Below, piece by piece: positions 60,446 to 64,000 of a stretch of DNA of 64,000 nt (position 1 is the first letter of the stretch; the number at the start of each line of letters is the position of its first letter). The stretch spans positions 62,001 to 126,000 of the forward strand of contig CAZFGK010000006.1 of NCBI GenBank assembly GCA_964518635.1, given 5' to 3'. Position numbers and translations under genes: made by a program. The notes beneath the pieces are model-generated. The model was not told the DNA's origin. It was given only the letters and a program-made list of their open reading frames with translations, and searched no databases. This DNA comes from CAZFGK01 sp964518635. GTDB lineage: Bacteria; Zixibacteria; MSB-5A5; GN15; FEB-12.

Positions 60446-62476
60446 TTATTTGTGAGATGAAGTGGCTGAATCCGAAGCGGAGTTCAACTTGAGTCCGACA
60501 ATTGGTGCGTAGTAGTTCAGAACGTCCTCATACTCCGTGAAGTAACGACCGTGCTGTTCAAAGAGGGCGAGATATTCTCGCGCATCGGTGGTATCTCCGC
60601 GTCGAAGTGAATAATCAACAAAGGCGAGATTCACCATTGGAGAGTTCGGATGTTTTTCACGAATCAGTCGGGCGGTGGCGATCAGAGAATCAGGAATGCG
60701 TAACTGATACCAGCTATATGCGAGGGCTTCAAGAGCATTCGCTCTGAACGATTGGTCCTTCGCTACCTCCCGCAGAAGTACCATCGCAGTGTCATAACGG
60801 CCTTCTCCAAGAAATAATTCTGCTCGATGTAGAATTGCTTCAGTCAATGTCTTGTTCATCTGCAAGGCAGAATCGATATCTGCTGACGCTTGACGATAGA
60901 GTCCTTGCCCACTCAGGGATAGTCCACGCAGGAGGTAGGCATCGGCATTTCTCTCTTCGATCATGAGCCGCTGCGATAAACGAAATGCTTCCTGAAAATC
61001 CTCCTCGGCAATTTTCTGTCTGATCTGCGCACGAAGCGCATCTCCGGGGAAATAGTGCATCGCCTCACGAGCGATTTCTCCCGCACGGTCAGTGTCGCCG
61101 TTTGCATCGTAGTACTTCTCCAGCGTCCGCCAACCCATTCCGGTTTTCGAATGGTTATTGACAAGGAGGGAGTGATGTCGAGCGACGGCGGCTGATTCGT
61201 TGAGCTGTACAGCTACAAAGCTAAGTGTAAGTGCCATCGCAAAGATTATCGCCGCAAGTGTGCGCTTTGAATCCAACACCGCAGTATCTAGTTCAGTCAG
61301 AGTGAGTAAGTATATCGGAACAAGAAAAACTGACAGCAGATCCCAATCGTGCGCCACACCCAGCACTGCATTAAGTGAGAAAAATCCGACCAAACAGAAT
61401 AGAGCGGCAATAGGTAGTTGCATTGAAAACAGCTTACTCTCTTTTCGTTGCCAGAATGCAGCTACCATGAGCAGGGGAAAACAGAGAAGCAGTAAGTTGA
61501 GACGATCCTCCCAAAACGACAGACTGAATAGCGCATCGCGTGAACCGGAAAGTGCGCTCACTAGTGAATACCCACGAGTAGCCAGATTCATGGAACTCAC
61601 CGCAGCAATGAGTAGAGTCGCCACTGTTGCGGCTGCGACTGCAATGAGGAAAGTGTTCGGGTTGAACAAGGGTGAAGTAACGCTGCGATTTCGTTTTTTC
61701 TCCAGCCATGCTGCGATAAACGGTAGCAGGAGAATCGGTGCAAGCGGAGTAAAGAGTGTGGCTACGACTGCCGTCATTGAGATTGTTTGCCATGAAAGCG
61801 CCTGGAATTTGATCAGACAATATCCCCACCAGATCAATGCGCTGGCAACGAGTGGATAATGCTCCGCATAACCGAACCAGAAGATCGCCAGCGGCGTGAG
61901 CAATAGAGCAAAGGAAATCACAACGCGATGCGCGGCGGTTGCTCCTGCATGTTTCCCTACACTAAACGCACTAATCACAAAGAGAACAGCCGACACCGCA
62001 GAAAGAGTGCGCAAAGCAAACATACTCGTGTCCGCAGACATTCCACCACCGAGGAACTGCACCGCTCTGAGCAGGAGAACTACCCCCGGCGCACTATACG
62101 ACCAGATGAATGGTGCTGGCGTACTCAATGAATTGATCACAGTGTAGCCGTCGCCGAGAAAATGGGTCGGAACAGGGAGGAGTAATCCAATCGCCGCTAT
62201 CAACGCTGCAAATATCAGATGCACATACCAGTGTGTGTTGACGAAGTTCCGATCGAGAGTGACGACTATTGTATCAGCAGTTTTTGGAGTCAACCAGACC
62301 AGTAGCATCAGTGCAAAACCTATGACTGGGAGATATCGCAATACATCCGGCAGGAATGCGGCATGTTGAAAACCCCAGAGTGAGATTGCAGGAACGAACG
62401 GAACACAGGCAAGTAGTCCAGAGAGGACGAACAACAGAAGATCGCCAACCATGATTTGCCAACGTGGGGGTGCCAT
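60446..62476 (-). CDS. Polytopic membrane protein with C-terminal TPR repeats
   Basis: This 676-residue protein has about ten TM helices in the first 430 residues (for example GDLLLFVLSGLLACVPFV, VIGFALMLLVWLT, LIFAALIAAIGLLLP). TPR-like repeats fill about 450-650 (YYDANGDTDRAGEIAREAMHYFP, LRGLSLSGQGLYRQASADIDSAL). The plan resembles GT-C-type glycosyltransferases or PMT-like membrane proteins fused to TPRs, but I see no certain catalytic motif. The ATG at 62476 was chosen because the hydrophobic region begins there; a longer frame runs into the divergent gene. Confidence 0.75.
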   Translation of the reverse strand: MAPPRWQIMVGDLLLFVLSGLLACVPFVPAISLWGFQHAAFLPDVLRYLPVIGFALMLLVWLTPKTADTIVVTLDRNFVNTHWYVHLIFAALIAAIGLLLPVPTHFLGDGYTVINSLSTPAPFIWSYSAPGVVLLLRAVQFLGGGMSADTSMFALRTLSAVSAVLFVISAFSVGKHAGATAAHRVVISFALLLTPLAIFWFGYAEHYPLVASALIWWGYCLIKFQALSWQTISMTAVVATLFTPLAPILLLPFIAAWLEKKRNRSVTSPLFNPNTFLIAVAAATVATLLIAAVSSMNLATRGYSLVSALSGSRDALFSLSFWEDRLNLLLLCFPLLMVAAFWQRKESKLFSMQLPIAALFCLVGFFSLNAVLGVAHDWDLLSVFLVPIYLLTLTELDTAVLDSKRTLAAIIFAMALTLSFVAVQLNESAAVARHHSLLVNNHSKTGMGWRTLEKYYDANGDTDRAGEIAREAMHYFPGDALRAQIRQKIAEEDFQEAFRLSQRLMIEERNADAYLLRGLSLSGQGLYRQASADIDSALQMNKTLTEAILHRAELFLGEGRYDTAMVLLREVAKDQSFRANALEALAYSWYQLRIPDSLIATARLIREKHPNSPMVNLAFVDYSLRRGDTTDAREYLALFEQHGRYFTEYEDVLNYYAPIVGLKLNSASDSATSSHK

Positions 62477-62529
62477 ACGGGAATATCGTCTCAGTTTGCA
62501 CGGCTGTAAACCGACCGCAACAAGCTCCC

Positions 62530-62559
62530 TTGACCAGAACGCGTCAGCATATAGCTTAT
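62530..62559 (+). promoter_or_regulatory. Candidate promoter, possibly leaderless
   Basis: TTGACC (62530-62535), 16 bases, TAGCTTAT-like (62552-62559), with the ATG at 62564 at about the expected transcription start. The same arrangement precedes the gene at 3076. Confidence 0.35.
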
Positions 62560-62563
62560 CTGC

Positions 62564-63367
62564 ATGTACGACCGTAAACGACTCGCTCAGTTTCTCAACG
62601 TCATCGAATCGGAATTCCCGTCCGACCGTCTCACCTGGCAAAAAGGGATCGCGACCTTTCATCCCGAAACAGCCGCCGAAGCGGCAAAGCTTTTCAAACT
62701 GGCAAACCGGGAACGCTCGCAGATTTACATCACCGGCTACGGAAACAACATCGACCCGCTTGGGGAGCCGTTCGAATCGATGATTGTTGTCCGGACAGAT
62801 CGGCTGAATAAGCTGATCGAAGTCGCGCCGGAGGATTACTTCGTGACCGTCGGCTCCGGCTATCCGCTACGCGAACTCAATCTTGATCTTGCTGCCAGCA
62901 ATCTCTTTCTGCCGGTTTCACTTTTTCCGTATGTCGGTTCTATTGGAGGTGCGATTGCGATCAATATCTCCGGCTCGATGCGCAAGCTGACGATCCCCAT
63001 CAAGAAATATCTGATTCGCGCTGAGATAGTTACTCCTACCGGAGAAATAATCACTCCCGGTTCGATCTGTTTCAAATCGGTAGCAGGGTATGATATAGTA
63101 AAATTTTACGCACCGTCATGGGGACTGCTTGGATTTGTTGTCAGTGCAAGTTTCAGAGTAGTGCCGACGACCGCACTCGATGAATATGCCGATCTGCGGA
63201 TGAATGCCATTGAGCGGGAGAAATTTTTTGAAGTCTTCGATGAGCGAGACACCGCCACCGATGCAGTCTATGCCCGCAAAGCGAAAGTGAAATTCGATCC
63301 GAATAATATCCTGCCGATTCTGCCGGGGTTGATTCCTGCGAAACGACGCACGGAGAAAGTCGCATAG
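62564..63367 (+). CDS. GlcE-like FAD-binding domain protein
   Basis: This 267-residue protein carries the PCMH-type FAD-binding (FAD_binding_4) fold: TFHPETAAEAAKLFKLAN, ITGYGNNIDPLG, VGSIGGAIAINISGSMRK and SVAGYDIVKFYAPSWGLLG. It lacks the C-terminal substrate domain of glycolate or lactate oxidase GlcD, as GlcE subunits do. A partner dehydrogenase subunit would be expected but is not adjacent. The CoA-binding gene follows after 3 bases. Confidence 0.82.
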   Translation: MYDRKRLAQFLNVIESEFPSDRLTWQKGIATFHPETAAEAAKLFKLANRERSQIYITGYGNNIDPLGEPFESMIVVRTDRLNKLIEVAPEDYFVTVGSGYPLRELNLDLAASNLFLPVSLFPYVGSIGGAIAINISGSMRKLTIPIKKYLIRAEIVTPTGEIITPGSICFKSVAGYDIVKFYAPSWGLLGFVVSASFRVVPTTALDEYADLRMNAIEREKFFEVFDERDTATDAVYARKAKVKFDPNNILPILPGLIPAKRRTEKVA

Positions 63368-63370
63368 GGA

Positions 63371-63760
63371 ATGTCTGCAAATACCAAAGCTGCACCCGGC
63401 GCGAATGTCGCAGTGCTGGGGGCATCACAGAAGCCGGAGCGCTATAGTAATCGCGCCGTGAAAATGCTTGCTTCACATGGCTTTCATCCGATTCCGGTGA
63501 ATCCGGCGGGGTTAGTGATCGAAGGGATCGAATCGAAACGTACCCTTGCTGAAATATCTGAAAGAGTTGACACTCTGACGATGTATGTGGGGCCGGAGAT
63601 TTCTGCGAATGAGTATGAACGAATCATCGCCCTTGCACCCCGTCGAGTGATTTTCAATCCCGGCTCAGAGAATCCGGAGCTTATGCAAAAACTGCGCGCT
63701 GCAGGGATAGAAGTGGTGGAGGGGTGTACGTTGGTGATGTTGGGAGTGGGTGCGTTTTAG
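63371..63760 (+). CDS. CoA-binding domain protein (YccU-like)
   Basis: This 129-residue Rossmann-type CoA_binding domain has VAVLGASQKPERYSNRAVKML, GFHPIPVNPAGLVIEGI, TMYVGPEISANEY, VIFNPGSENPEL and a Cys near the end (VEGCTLVML). It is a standalone form of the domain seen in succinyl-CoA synthetase alpha; the role is unknown. It is probably co-transcribed with the FAD protein upstream. Confidence 0.88.
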   Translation: MSANTKAAPGANVAVLGASQKPERYSNRAVKMLASHGFHPIPVNPAGLVIEGIESKRTLAEISERVDTLTMYVGPEISANEYERIIALAPRRVIFNPGSENPELMQKLRAAGIEVVEGCTLVMLGVGAF

Positions 63761-63765
63761 AGGGT

Positions 63766-64000
63766 ATGAATATATCTGAGCATAAGTCGAAATTTCGAAT
63801 GTACATTGATGAGTCAGGGAATTCTGACTTAGCGAGTTCAACTAATCCGAATCATAGATTTCTGAGCTTAACAGGCGTCATTATCGAGCTTGATCATGTG
63901 AGAGACTCGATCCATCCTAATCTAGAGGCACTCAAGGCTCGCTTCTTTCGCACTCATCCAGACGATCCGGTAGTCTTGCACCGAAAGGAGATGATAAATG
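63766..64000 (+). CDS. DUF3800 protein, truncated by window end
   Basis: The first 78 residues are visible. FRMYIDESGNSD near the start and RFLSLTGVIIE, then VVLHRKEM, match DUF3800, a nuclease-like fold (RNase H-like acidic residues) often found in accessory and mobile regions. AGAGGG precedes the ATG. The 3' end lies outside the window. Confidence 0.8.
   Translation, partial: MNISEHKSKFRMYIDESGNSDLASSTNPNHRFLSLTGVIIELDHVRDSIHPNLEALKARFFRTHPDDPVVLHRKEMIN

Overview
This is bacterial chromosome of about 50% GC. It is densely coded on both strands, and AGGAG-type Shine-Dalgarno sites precede most genes. No rRNA, tRNA or CRISPR array was seen. Four large secreted proteins end in paired dockerin-like repeats built on VDIADLTxLVDHLFIxFxPL. 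PorV-like and other beta-barrel proteins, many lipoproteins, a PHP-domain DnaE and CIRCE-controlled groESL suggest a diderm of the FCB superphylum. The dockerin-like style recalls candidate phylum Zixibacteria; this placement is inference from protein style only.

Layout: 1-2.8 kb holds a thioesterase, a DinB-like protein, a PorV-like protein and a Cys-rich HMA protein. At 3-6.2 kb lies a large secreted lysyl-oxidase-like protein, then YajQ. At 6.9-8.9 kb are a Cys-rich secreted protein, a beta-barrel gene with a disturbed reading frame and a YHS-thioredoxin fusion. At 8.9-11.5 kb a minus-strand cluster encodes FolE, a three-domain 6-pyruvoyltetrahydropterin-synthase-like protein and an SDR, which fits a tetrahydrobiopterin (BH4) route. 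At 11.6-19.8 kb lie a second lysyl-oxidase-like protein, a choice-of-anchor-B-type protein, a beta-propeller lipoprotein and a Lys-C-like protease. At 19.9-24.5 kb are a frameshifted M16 peptidase, a globin-like protein and a small ORF.

From 24.7 to 34.3 kb is a phenylalanine/tyrosine degradation locus: pterin-dependent phenylalanine hydroxylase and a CHASE4 hybrid histidine kinase on the minus strand, then a plus-strand operon of 4-hydroxyphenylpyruvate dioxygenase, homogentisate dioxygenase, an aminotransferase and a fumarylacetoacetase-type hydrolase. The BH4 genes 14 kb away would supply the hydroxylase cofactor. A MacA/MacB-type pair without its ATPase, ArsC and a coiled-coil protein follow.

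The most striking item is at 39.2-39.9 kb: a YHS-like lipoprotein gene interrupted by one in-frame TGA in a C-U-x-x-C context. The TGA is followed at the right distance by a hairpin that meets the bacterial SECIS rules, so a selenoprotein is predicted. Then come a PaiB-like protein, tandem CxxC paralogues, an Arg/Asp-rich protein, AhpD-like/TetR, a fluoride channel, CoaX, a VOC protein, three periplasmic thioredoxin-fold proteins and dnaE (to 53.3 kb).

The stretch 53.5-57 kb is accessory: three small unknown genes, a REP-associated tyrosine transposase (RAYT) set between palindromic repeats, and further repeats, one of them inside the apbE coding sequence. The window ends with groESL, a membrane protein with TPR repeats, a GlcE-like FAD domain protein, a CoA-binding protein and a DUF3800 gene cut by the window edge.
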